From Trichopria drosophilae (Eukaryota; Arthropoda; Insecta; Hymenoptera; Diapriidae): 64,000 bases of DNA. The position numbers were made by a program, and so were the translations under genes. The DNA is taken from NCBI GenBank assembly GCA_030407085.1, contig CM059584.1:135212001-135276000 (forward strand), read 5' to 3'. Of this stretch, positions 33,786-44,645 are shown one piece after another; position 1 is the first letter of the stretch, and each line of letters begins with the position of its first letter. Below the pieces are notes generated by a model. The model did not search any database and had not been told where the DNA came from. It saw only the letters and a list, made by a program, of their open reading frames with translations.

Positions 33786-35343
33786 ATTTCTTTTGGTTTC
33801 TTCTTTAATTACCTGGAGGTATTCGAAATATTTATATTTTTGTGCGAACGACTACTGAAGAGAACTGTCCAGGTTTTGAAAATATTAATCTGAATTGAAC
33901 CCATTCGTTGCTACCAATTATTTATCAATTGCCCATCATTTTAAAAAAATGTGTGACAATTCAATCGTTTTATTCAAGGTAAACCAATAAATTGTATGGC
34001 AAAAAACGTCTAATGGGGAAAATGATGAGCAGCACTTCACATACATACCAACACTACCGAAAGTAGAGGTCACAAATTAACATTGTTATCATCATCAGCA
34101 ACGCATTAATTCGAGCTAAGTGGTGGCACAATTAATCATACCTTGAACACTCTTACTTGGAACGTTTCGTTTTTATCACGATAGATGACACGTTTCTTTA
34201 TTCTCGTCGATTGTTCGTACTGCGAGCTGTTTGAAAACACGTTTCATATTTTTACGGCGGAAATGATTGGTGACGAAAAAGTCGTAATGTACAAGTGGCA
34301 AAACGCACAATGTATGCTCACAAAATTTAATGGCTTTCATCGATACTAATATCGCCAGTTCCTTTCCTTACAAATGTCATAATATTGTGAAACTAATTAA
34401 AATTTTATTAGGTATTTAGATTACTTTTTTTTGAAAATAATCTAACTTGTGTTATTTTTTTGTAGACATATATTTCTTACATATAAAAAATTCCAAGTTA
34501 CATTTCGATAGGCTAAAACTTAAATTGTGCAAAAATCTTGGCCCTATGGTAATATTTTGAATAATCGAAACTAACAAAAGGGAATAAGTAATGAAAACCA
34601 TAATAAGCACGAGCGTTCGCTTAACCTAAAGCGGATATCTCACGAGTCGCTTCAGATACAAAACGCTTACGTAAGCGTTTGGGGACAAATATTGACTTTT
34701 GATGGCAAGTGCGTTCGCATTTTACCGGAGATATTAAGGAAATTGGTGTTTTCATTCGATCGTCGCCATAAATTAACGAATCTTCCGGTTTGCATTTCTT
34801 TTGATTGGATGATAACGATAAGATTTGTTGAACATTTGAATCACGAAAACAAAAGTCGGTATTGAGCAAAAATAATTTTATTTTAAACAGTATAATGATT
34901 TTTTGGTAGGTCGAGGTTAGGTCGAGGTTTGTTTATTTCAAAATTCTTGATGACATTGAAACAGAAAAGAGTAAACATTTTTGTGCACTATTTGAGTCAC
35001 AATAAAACCAATATCGAAAGGACAAAACATTTCTAATAGGGCTGAAATTAATGAAGTTTTTGATCCAAAAGTGTGAGGTCACTTCCGGTAGTTGGGGCAT
35101 TTCCCAACCACCATTTTATCGTACAAGAAATGTTTTTAGTGATTAATTTTGTTCAAACTAGGTTACTTCAATGTTTTTTTGGAAATCGTGAATATGAATC
35201 AATCGTTAAAGTTAATAAATTCAAATGGCAGACGAAATATGTCGGACTAAATTTCAAATATTGGCCGTGGGGTGCACAATCATTCGTAACTTGAATTGAC
35301 AACATTAGTGATGGTCTCTAAAACTGCTATTACCACAATACCA
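33786..35343. other. AT-rich DNA with one mixed-composition pocket
   Basis: 34600-34870 is GC-raised and carries an 82-codon minus frame (34621-34869) that begins with TTG and matches no family. It contains the perfect palindrome listed at 34661-34680. Elsewhere I see nothing. Confidence 0.45.
34661..34680. repeat. Perfect 20-bp palindrome
   Basis: AAACGCTTACGTAAGCGTTT is identical to its reverse complement. It lies inside a small GC-raised pocket. It could be a dimeric protein-binding site; function is unknown. Confidence 0.7.
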
Positions 35344-35584
35344 CAGTCGAGTCTCGGTATATTTACCAACAGAAGGGGAGCGTCGCTTCTCCCACTCTCG
35401 TCAGTCGCGTTATGTTCGTGACGTACAGCAGGCCCTTCCTGAGGCTACAGCACCCAAGGTCCCCCACCTTTTATTTTTCCCTCCCTAAATTCCCCCCGAA
35501 TAGAGAGCGGCAAAAGGTACACATAACGAGATGAAACCGGGAAAGTAAACTGGGACGTAAATATAGCGAGACTCAATTGTACTG
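35344..35584. mobile_element. Pogo-like MITE, eroded copy
   Basis: The left end CAGTCGAGTCTCGGTATA and interior ACAGAAGGGGAGCGTCGCTT match the 29905 copy. The right end (GCGAGACTCAATTGTACTG) is damaged. The interior carries a pyrimidine-rich segment (CCCCCACCTTTTATTTTTCC) longer than in the other copies. Confidence 0.75.
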
Positions 35585-37302
35585 CATATTATATTCTTAT
35601 TTTCTGTAAATAATAACGTAACAAATATTTTGTAATCTGGCTTCTTAACCAGTCTGGTGGTTTTTATATTGTTATTTACTTTCATATCAGCTACATTCTT
35701 TGCAAAGCCAACAAAATATAAAGATACGATAACATATGATTTTTATTTCAAAAAGCGAATTAAAATACCGCCCGAATTCCCATATTAACGACGATATTCG
35801 CACATTTCAGTCTTTCATAGCTCGTAGACTTTACAACGAGTCGTTCTGATCCGGTTGACAGGTTCTTTTTACGGTCAAATTGAATTCGTTGTCAGAATGA
35901 ATTTCATTTGATTCCCATTCGAAACGTTAATAGTCGCCGGAATGTTCTTTTCGAAAGATTTATTCCACTGGCGTTTAATTAAAACATTAAAGAATATTGC
36001 CGATATTTACTAATTTTAGATTAGTATAGTTATCTAACATATTTATTTAGATTTTTATAGCTACATTCATTTATGACATTTTATATAGTAATAGTTGAAG
36101 TAGTAGGCTCATTATTTAAATAGTAAAATTAGTTCAAAACAATGGATCTGTTTTATCCTACTATCTAGTTAGTAGTTCCAACTATTTAATATTTTTTCGT
36201 GTACTATATTGTCTTTAACCTTTTTAATAAACAACTTTTATTAGCTGATTTAATGTTGAATGAACAAAAATTAGCTCCATTAGCCATTTATTGTTTAGAA
36301 CATATTTTGATTAATTTGCTCATTAAAAGCGGCCTAGACTTGAATTAGTTATTCAGAAATTCTTTTGGAAAATTGGATCAATGTCATGAATGATGGGTAA
36401 TTAGTACCTTCGATATCGTTAATGGCTTTCTAAATATTTCGACGAATTTTATGAAATATTAAATATATTGTTTACATGCAAAATTTAGTATCTCCTATCT
36501 TATATAATGTCATGTTAATATTTAACAAATATTGTATCATATAAAAGTGAATTTACTTTACTAAAAAAACATTTTTGTTTATTTAGTATGAAGTTTATTT
36601 GATGCTAAAAAGAAAACTTTTTTTAATTACAAATTTCATAATACTTTAATTCCATTAATAGATTTAAAACGCATTGCCAAGAAAGGCTAAAATTAATGGC
36701 TTTATATTTAAATTGACTAACCTTCAGGAAGTTTTGTATAACTGTTTAAATGACATTGTATACTTGCCAAATATCAACAGGTTTTTCTCGACGCGTTCCA
36801 CACTCGAATTGTAACGTTATTTACTTAATACAATGTATTTTATTAAGTATCCAAATAAGATTAAATAAAAAACACTGAATAACGAATGCCCAAATAAAAA
36901 TTTCTCTAAAATGAATTAAATTGAAAAGTATAAAAAGTTATTAAATTAAAAACAGTGAGAAAATAAAAAGAATATAGTTACCAGAGATCAACAGGTTTGC
37001 AGTTTTATTATGCGCGAAATACCTACGTATTTTACACGTTCTTTGTTTTATGAGTGCGTTTACAAATTTATAATATTATCCATTCGTACTTGCCAACAAA
37101 TATTCGAATTTAAAAAAAAAAAACGGTTGATTACGCATAATGAATGAAAAATAAATATATTTTCGATGCAGGAGGAGAAAATTGGCCATTTTCGGCCCCT
37201 TCCGGGATTATTTCACGGGTTTCTTTTTCATCATTTATAAAAATGTTGCCTGAATCGAAAATTGGGCGTACAACTTTTACGCCCTTGGTCCGAAAACTAT
37301 TA
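35585..37302. other. AT-rich DNA with a possible MITE relic
   Basis: 36087-36214 has mirrored AATAGTTGAAGTAGTA / TTAGTAGTTCCAACTATT arms and ends in TTTTTTCGTGTAC, an end type like the CACGGAA MITE at 7687. Its left end is not resolved. The rest is featureless. Confidence 0.45.
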
Positions 37303-37550
37303 CAATAGAGTCCCAGTATATTTACCTGCTCAGTTCTTCGTCTTCCCCTCCCGTTTCCTTATATTTATCAAAAGAAGGGGAGCACCGGTTCTCCCACTCT
37401 CCTCAGTCAGGTTACGTTCGTGACGTCAGAGAAGGCCCTTCCTGAGGCCCCAGTCCGCGAGGTGGGGGAAAAGGAGAGCGGTGGCAGACAAATATAACGA
37501 GACGGAACTGGGAAAATATACTGGGTCGTAAATATACCTGGACTCTACTG
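37303..37550. mobile_element. Pogo-like MITE with intact TA duplication
   Basis: CAATAGAGTCCCAGTATA and CCTGGACTCTACTG form the TIRs, with TA at 37301-37302 and 37551-37552. The interior has AAAAGAAGGGGAGCACCGG and GGTGGGGGAAAAGGAGAGCG, collinear with the other three copies. Non-coding, 248 bp. Confidence 0.8.
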
Positions 37551-39627
37551 TATTTTAATGTCTATATCTTTTTCTATAATTTTTTGCTTTTATCCAGAAA
37601 GATTTTCATCTAGAAACTTTTTAATTTTTCTGTTCTATTCCATATTTCTCTCCTTTCAGTATTGATGGAAGATATTTATAACTTTATTATAATTTAAATA
37701 TAATAGGTATTTTACATAACTTTACGAACTAATACGACTTCTATGTACGTCACCTGAATAAAGAAATAGTATATGAGAAATAAATTATAAGATAGACTCC
37801 TACGTTTTGCATAAGAACAGCGTCGGACTTAAAAAGTACATTTGAATATATGTTCATAAGAAAACAGAGAAAAGAAAAACGATGAAAATTGCATTAATAT
37901 TCATCACAAAATAATTATCTTAGAAAAGCAGAAAAATATGCCAAGAAAGGTCAAGAAAGACGTATTAGAGTCATTAGCAGTAAAAATGTCGCAGACTGGG
38001 AAAAAACTGATACATCGACCTTCTTGTCATTATCTATCTTTGTCGCTTCTCGTTATAATTTATTCGAACCATAAAAATAGTCTGGAAGAGACATAAGACG
38101 TCTTTTATATGTTCCACGTCAATTTGAGTCCCATCAAGTATTTCAAAAATATTATAAGAATTAATGAAACTTTGTAAATATATTCTACAATATAGTACGT
38201 CGATGTTGCTCGCTGGAAGGAAAACCTTTACTATTATGGAAAGCAAAAACTTGACGCAGCGAGTTTTCTCGTTATTGACAGGCAACCAGTTAAGGATGCA
38301 AATTGATCGATTCAGGGGAATTTTTTTTAGTTAGTCCCCTTGGAGGAAATTGTAATCGGAAAGGTACAGTTGCTTTGCTCGCAAAATGCAAGGATGCACG
38401 GGAGACTTATTCATATGTAAATACAGGATAGTCGATCTTGGGTCGCGGTACGCATCGGGAGGAGATCGTGAGTTTAATAAGAGCTCGCAAAAAATGATAC
38501 GCGGAAATTTCAAAAAATGTAATTGACGTTGTTCGCCGTAATATCGTGTGCTGGTTACATTATGCCAGTACGTAATCGTGAGTAAAAACGAGCGTACCAT
38601 TACCATACGTTTTCTTCTCCAACGAGAACAGCTTTAGGAAAACTTTTTAAACCGGCCGTAATTACTCGTTCTGGTTTATTTAAAAACTTTGTTGGAATAA
38701 CATTTACAAAATCGAAGAAAATCCAGAATAATTTTTAAAACAATTGTACGGTTCAATTTTTAATTTGTTCTTTTCGATAATGACATGTCAAACTCGAGAT
38801 AACAGATGGCAATAAAGACAAAAATATTTACAAAACGTACAGGTTTAAAAGAAATATTTAACGATTGTTCCGCCAATCGATTAATTAAACTTATTATCTA
38901 GTCATAGAAAATTACCGTAATGAATTAAATATATCGAGTTATATTTAAGAAATATCTTACTCCTTCGAGTCTTCCTCTTAATTATTCCATACATTTTCAT
39001 CAATTTTATGTAATCTCCTTTATTTATCATCCTAATCACTTCATAATATTAAATAATCAATATTCACAACTTTGCAATCAGAATAAATTGATTCTTAATC
39101 CAGTTCAGACCTTAATCTAAACTTACATTTCTTGTTTATTTTGATCGGAGTTCTAAATTATAATAATTAAGGGTGTTTAATACACCGATCCTAACATCTA
39201 GATGACTTTATGTCTATTTTATAAGTTATCGTCATCCTAAAACTCAAAGCGATAGCTCTTCAATTTAAACAGAACAGAGAAAAATATCACAAATCATTTG
39301 AAAAATTTTAAAAGAAGTTTGATTTTTTAGTATGTTATTAAATGATTTTACCGCGCTGAAATAAGGCATATATAATAAGCACTACGTACGTAACTGAATC
39401 AATAATACTATATTTAAAGTGCAAATCGATAAATTCAAAAGATGCGATCTACATTTTAGAATGGAATAATTAGCATTTTCGAAGCTTAAAATTTGAGTAC
39501 AAGTGTTGTGCGAGAATAACATCTCTTAATCGCGAGTAATTATGCCGTGTGTGTAATTATACAAATATTGTCCAAAGTGAATCATCAAGGAGATCTGAAA
39601 CTTCCATATATCATAAAAGATACAAAT
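37551..39627. other. AT-rich DNA with a mixed pocket at 38330-38620
   Basis: 38330-38620 is GC-raised with a 91-codon minus frame (38331-38606) that is not recognised. The remainder shows no structure. Confidence 0.45.
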
Positions 39628-39664
39628 ACATTTTTCAGGGTACAAATTGTACCCTGAAAAATGT
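39628..39664. repeat. Perfect 37-bp palindrome
   Basis: 18-base arms (ACATTTTTCAGGGTACAA and its exact complement) flank a single central A. A related word TTACCCTGAAAACTG occurs near 41091. The pair may therefore be the outer ends of an element that encloses the 39736-40811 long inverted repeat. Confidence 0.8.
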
Positions 39665-39735
39665 GTGTTTTTAATTTCATTTTTAATATTTCAATGTTTT
39701 CATACCTAATTGAACGCGAATTCCGAATTAGAAGA

Positions 39736-40811
39736 TTAACCCATTAGTCCTTATCATTATCCTTTATCCATTAAGGACAGAAAGGACACTTTTTTATGGA
39801 ATTTTTTAACGTCTGTTTGTCAAATATTTCCGAAATTTTGACGTAGGATTTATCGAACTTTACCACTATATGATTAAAATTTAAGAAAAATCCAAATTGC
39901 TGGGTTCGATTATTTAAAAAAAAGTCGGGTTTTTTTTACTAAAATTTTATTTTCAGTAAGATTTTTTTGTATTGAAATCGGATAAAGCGATCTCGGTAAA
40001 GTGAATAAAAAGTTTCCATGGGCCAAAATGTTTAATTTTACGATATCTATATCCAATATAGCGTCTTTCTGTAAAATGTTGGCACTATTTCGTTATTTCC
40101 GAAAATAATGATTCCAAAACAAGATTTTCTTGCAGAAACCTTGAGGTAAAATTACATCCCTGCTAATAAATTTATTAAGCAACATTATACATTCAATATG
40201 ACGAACCCAAAATGGCGGTAAACAATTTTCATTTCTTTTCAATTTTTATAAAAATTGGTATGTAAGGGTTTTTGGACCCTCGATCACGAATTTTGGGTTC
40301 GCTACTTTGAATGTATAAAACAAAATAATAAATTTGTTATCAAGGACATTACACGTCTTAAAATATGAGATTATGCAAGAAAATCTAGTTTTGGAATCGT
40401 TATTATTGGAAAGTTCACATTTTTACACCAAGTCGCCATATTGATTATAGATAGCGTGAAATTAATCATTCTAATATATGCATTTTGAATTTTAAGATCT
40501 GTGGACGTTTTTTCTTCACTTTACCGAGATCTCCTTACGCGATTTCAATGCAAAAATTTTGCTAAAAAAAATGTGTTTTAAAAGAAGCTAATTTTTTTTA
40601 ATTAATCGAACGCCACGAATTGGATTTGCATTTTTCTTAAATTGGAATTGCAGATTCGTAAAGTTTGATCAATTTTACGTCAGAAATGAGTGATCTAGAT
40701 TTTTTTCAGTCCCGGAAATATGTGATAAACAGACGTTAAAAACTTCCATCAAAAAGTGTCCATTACTTAAATGGGACCAAAGGACCAGAATTTTGGTTCT
40801 TAATGGGTTAA
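39736..40811. mobile_element. TTAA-flanked long-inverted-repeat element, piggyBac-like
   Basis: Termini read TTAACCCATTA and TAATGGGTTAA, that is TTAA target sites outside CCC/GGG ends, the arrangement known for piggyBac elements. The arms are about 400-450 bp each. Matched landmarks are GACACTTTTT(T/G)ATGGAA, TTTTTAACGTCTGTTT, ATATTTCCG, TTTAAGAAAAAT, GTTCGATTA and GATCTCGGTAAAGTGAA. The centre contains a relic of the ATGGCGG family. No transposase frame is present, so it is non-autonomous. The alternative is a foldback element that happened to land at TTAA. Confidence 0.7.
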
Positions 40812-42179
40812 ATCCCCGTTTGATAAACCACGTTTCCCATCTGTTGAAAAAAATACTAAAGAATGTTATAAAGGTAAAAGAAATTTGACCCCAAAACAAA
40901 AATATTAAATGTGCAAAATGGTAGGTACTTTTTGGATCAGGAGCATAAAATGATACTTTTTGCACTTAAGGGCGTAAAATAATGTTTTACTAGGGTACAG
41001 TGATCAGTAGTTAACTCTTAAAGATAGTTTAAATAAAAAAAGGATTAAATAACAAAATGTATGTCCGAATCCGCTAAATGGTAAATTGTTACCCTGAAAA
41101 CTGAATTGCTGTCACTAGATTGTTACAGTGTACCTACCTTTTAATTTTAATACTGTTTTTAATTATGCTAAGAAAATGTGTCGGTTAATAATCATTTGTA
41201 ATTTATTTTAATTTTGCAATGTAAAAAGGTATCTTAAAAGAAATATTAACCAATCCTCGTATTTTTATATCAATTTATTAAATACATGGAGTTCTGTTAA
41301 TATTTACTACTTAAAAAAAATGTTTATTTCGACTAAAAAAGTAATTTTTAATATCTGTTGGATGATATACCGTAAAAAATGGCTTTTTATTGATGGAGAA
41401 AAGACTAAAATAAACACAACAATAACTATTACATTTGGTAAGTTGAATTTTATATACTTATTAGTTAATATAAGTGTTTTTTTTTCTTAACTTCAATGGC
41501 TTTCTAGACTTCAAAATTGACTGCAATATGGTTCCGTTTACTATTTCCGGATGCGTAAATATGCGGAACCGTACAAACCTCAAATGTAACGTAGTTTTGC
41601 AAATTAATATTCCTTATTAGTGCTGTAATTGATTAAAGGAACATAACCTTTTAATCATTTCGGTAACCATAGTAAAAATAGTTTTTGTATGGTATGATTT
41701 ATAATCTGAATTGTAAAACATACTATTAATTACTTTTCAGATTATTAATTCTACTATTACGATATGTTGCAACCATTTTTGAATTTTGTTCTCTATTCCA
41801 TTTACCGTTGCGTTTACAAAAATTCAACATACAACATTTTCAAACTCAACTAAGATGAAGTGTTCCAAATTTCAACAGTAGATAGCGTTGAGCTAAATAA
41901 ATAAACATTTCTCGTTTGAGCTATAAATGTAAACAATGCTGAAGCTAGCAACGAATGATTCTATATATGTAAAGCTTTTGTTTATATTATCTTGAAAATT
42001 ATAAAATTTATCGAGCTTTCTTTTGTCCGAATGGACTCCTAATTTTTGCCTTTTAATAAATTGTTTTTGTATCCATGAAGTATACCAATAATTTCCGAAA
42101 TCGTCTGTTTTTAGGCATTTTTCATTCATGTGGAAGAAAACCATACCTTTGTAAATTGCTAAAATGAAATGAACTTCAG
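40812..42179. other. AT-rich DNA, nothing supported
   Basis: 41091-41106 resembles the palindrome at 39628. AATGCTGAAGCTAGCAACG near 41937 shares a 15-base word with the TIR of the 53457 element. An 83-codon minus frame (41893-42144) is not supported. Confidence 0.45.
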
Positions 42180-42395
42180 AGGGTTCTAAAGTGGTCCGCC
42201 GATAAGGTAGGAATTTTCATTGAAAACCGTAAATAAAAATTGACTAATGCGATTTTTCAAAATTCGGGTTCTGTAAAGATGGTTCTAATTACTATAGACG
42301 ATATCTTAGAAAAAACCAAAGAAATTGATTGAGTAGTGACTGAGAATTTTCGCAAATAAGTGATTTTTAGTTATTTGTTTTCCAAATTTTGTGTA
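42180..42395. repeat. Dispersed repeat pair, copy 2 (partner 9877-10090)
   Basis: Starts AGGGTTCTAAAGTGGTCCGC and is collinear with 9877-10090 through TAAGGTAGGAATTT, GGGTTCTGTAA, TTCTAATTACTATAG and GAGAATTTTC. Same orientation, no inverted ends seen. Confidence 0.6.
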
Positions 42396-42479
42396 CGAAA
42401 AGTGTGTAATAAACAAATGTCAAATATGAATCGTCAAAGAAAACTCAATCATTTCAAGAGTCGAAATAAATTAGGTTAG

Positions 42480-42850
42480 GATTGTCCATCTGCGACTGAA
42501 TTCCTTGCCGGAAGGCGAAATTTTCGCGCAAAAGTGCGTTTCAGGTGTAAACGAGTTCTCGGCCACACTCGTCGTAGGAAAAGCCCCCAGGAACGACCTG
42601 GGGGAAAAGGGTCGAATCCCGAGCGAGACCTCGACACCTACCCACGTCGTTGTTCGCCGCCACGTTTGATCGTTACTTCGCTCGTTCCTCTTTTTTATCG
42701 CCGGCTAAATTACGTCATCTCGCTGGCGAAGGAAGTTATGTATAATACGACATTGGAAATATTTCACCAGCTTTACGTCGCTTTCCAGTTTCCCTTTTTT
42801 ACCTAACGCCAGCCTAATGTCGTCTTCGAGCAAAAAGACAGCTCGGATTT
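42480..42850. promoter_or_regulatory. GC pocket with a strong hairpin
   Basis: An 8-bp perfect GC stem with a 5-nt loop (CCCCCAGG-AACGA-CCTGGGGG, 42584-42604) is followed by GGGTCGAATCCC. Downstream come ACGTCATCTCG (a CRE-like word) and clustered CG dinucleotides, all between AT-rich flanks. A 90-codon + frame (42534-42806) spans it but is unrecognised. I infer regulatory DNA or an untranslated exon. No tRNA fold could be built around the GTCGAATC word. Confidence 0.35.
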
Positions 42851-43344
42851 TTAAATAGACGCACCCAAACAAACGATAAAGCATTCGCGAGAATTCGGTA
42901 TGTATTTACCAGAGATTATTTTGTTGACTCTTGCCGGTTATGGCACTTGGTACTTGATTTATTAATTGTGCTACAGGTACCTTATAGAAAGTTTCGTGAA
43001 TAAAGATGTTAAATTATTGTTGGCAAGAAAATGTTATGTATGTGGACTGGTTGCACAATTTATTACTTCTGCACTATTTCTTTTAATATTTTTGCACAAT
43101 ACTGGCGAAGTCAAAACGATTCATTCGCTGAAAGAAATGTGTGGTAAGATTTGCAATATGTAAAGTTTACAATAAATATTTCAAAAGGCTAAACCTGAAT
43201 GCATTTCAATACTTTTCTATCTCGTTTTCTATTTGATCAAGAATCAAGGGTGATCCTTTTAGGTTTTTTTCTTCCTATCAAATCTGATCATAAAACTACT
43301 GGATCTACCAACATGTCTGGATTTTTTTATATTTGAGCTTTTTC
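42851..43344. other. AT-rich DNA, nothing supported
   Basis: Short frame + 42966-43163 has no ATG-led product of note. No repeat seen. Confidence 0.5.
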
Positions 43345-44006
43345 CCCTTTAATGCCCAAATGTGTATAATTTGCATATGGATTTCAGCATCGTTTTTTGT
43401 ATTTAATAACAATTTATTAAAAATGGAGAGGTTAGACTCTTTCTAATAGCTTTGAGTAAATTAAAAAAAAATGATGTTTAACGAATTTTTTTCAAAAATA
43501 TTGAAAAAAGCACTGCTATTTTTATTAAAAGACAATTTCCACTATACCAGTTTTTTATTACCTTCTATCATATCAGAAACGTGTTCCAGATAGTTATATT
43601 TCAAAAATATGCTTGCCATATTTTGATTTTTGTTAATTTAGATTTTAAAATGGCGTCTGAAAATAAAAAAATTCTCCAAATTGAGGAATTATCTACATTT
43701 TAGACATGTATGACAGTAAAATACTGAACATGTCTTACAATATTTTTCATTATCCTGGGAAATGTACCTTAGACATCAGAGAGTGAAAATTGCCTTTAAA
43801 ACAATAATCGTAGCTAAAAGCCGCGTTTTTTTCAATAGTTGAACATCAATTTAATGTTCAACATAATTTTTTTTAAATTGTACATACGCCATTCGAAAGA
43901 GCAACTTTAAACTAGTGAAATACGGATATTCTTTCGAAATTTTAATTGCTTACAAAAAACAATATTGTAATCCGTGTGCAAATTGTGCACTCTTGGGCGT
44001 TAAAGG
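43345..44006. mobile_element. Long-inverted-repeat element (CCTTTAA-GCCC ends)
   Basis: Left CCTTTAATGCCCAAATGTG and right CACTCTTGGGCGTTAAAGG are inverted. Mirrored landmarks continue inward: TTGCATATGGATT with AATCCGTGTGCAA, CGTTTTTTGTA with ACAAAAAACAAT, ATTGAAAAAAGC with GCGTTTTTTTCAATAG, and GACAATTTCCACT with GTGAAAATTGCC. About 660 bp, non-coding, no clear target duplication. Confidence 0.6.
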
Positions 44007-44645
44007 ATTAAGAACAGAAAAACTTTCAGCGTTGTCTTTTTTAATGCTAGAAAAAATTCCTCATATACCGTTTTCTAAAGTTTGAAGCTTCCACTTTCAG
44101 CCAGCGATGTTAAAATAGACCTCCGAAGCGATATAAAAAAGTAATATTACATTCTTCCAAAATATTGTCAGAATCTTTGCGACTTTTTTTAATCGCATTT
44201 TCAAATTCAAAACGCCTTGCCAAAATATTATAACCATGATAAAAGATATGGATGTCTGTCTAACAAAGTTGCATGTTTATGAAAATGCCATGCGGGGTCT
44301 TCAAAATGGAGGCCTAAATTAATAGAACCAATATTGGTTTACTTTTATAATATATCTTAAATCTTAGAGCAAACACCAATGCCACCTTCTATAATGGATA
44401 AGATATTTTAGCAAGATTTACAATTTCAAAATGTGAGATTTAAAAAAAACAAGTTGGCGATCTTTCGGAAAAATGGACTATAGCTTTTCAATTAAGGTCA
44501 GTTAGTTAGGTCCATTTTAACTACTTCATTTGAAAGTGGGGGCTTCATACTTTCAAAAATAGTATATAGAATTTTTTCTATCACAATTGAAATAAAAAAC
44601 TACAGGTTGATAGAAAAAATTACTTTCCACCCTTAAAGGACTGAT
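44005..44645. mobile_element. Second long-inverted-repeat element, abutting the first
   Basis: The left arm (44005-44130) and right arm (44500-44645) are inverted. Matched words are CTAGAAAAAATTCC/GAATTTTTTCTATC, AGTTTGAAGC/GCTTCATACT, CCACTTTCA/TGAAAGTGGG and TTAAAATAGACCT/AGGTCCATTTTAA. The ends share the AAAGGATTAAG/CTTAAAGGACT type with the neighbour, which suggests related elements inserted side by side. The interior includes a TCAAAATGGAGGCC relic. Non-coding. Confidence 0.6.

Noticed and set aside
34621..34869. 82-codon minus frame as a gene
   Set aside because: It starts with TTG, has no ATG context or recognisable motif and no splice signals that I could support.
39628..39664. Transcription terminator hairpin
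   Set aside because: No gene lies upstream, and rho-independent terminators are not expected in this genome. A palindromic element remnant fits better.
42600..42640. GGGTCGAATCCC as a possible tRNA T-arm
   Set aside because: The loop is one base short and no acceptor, D or anticodon stems fit around it.
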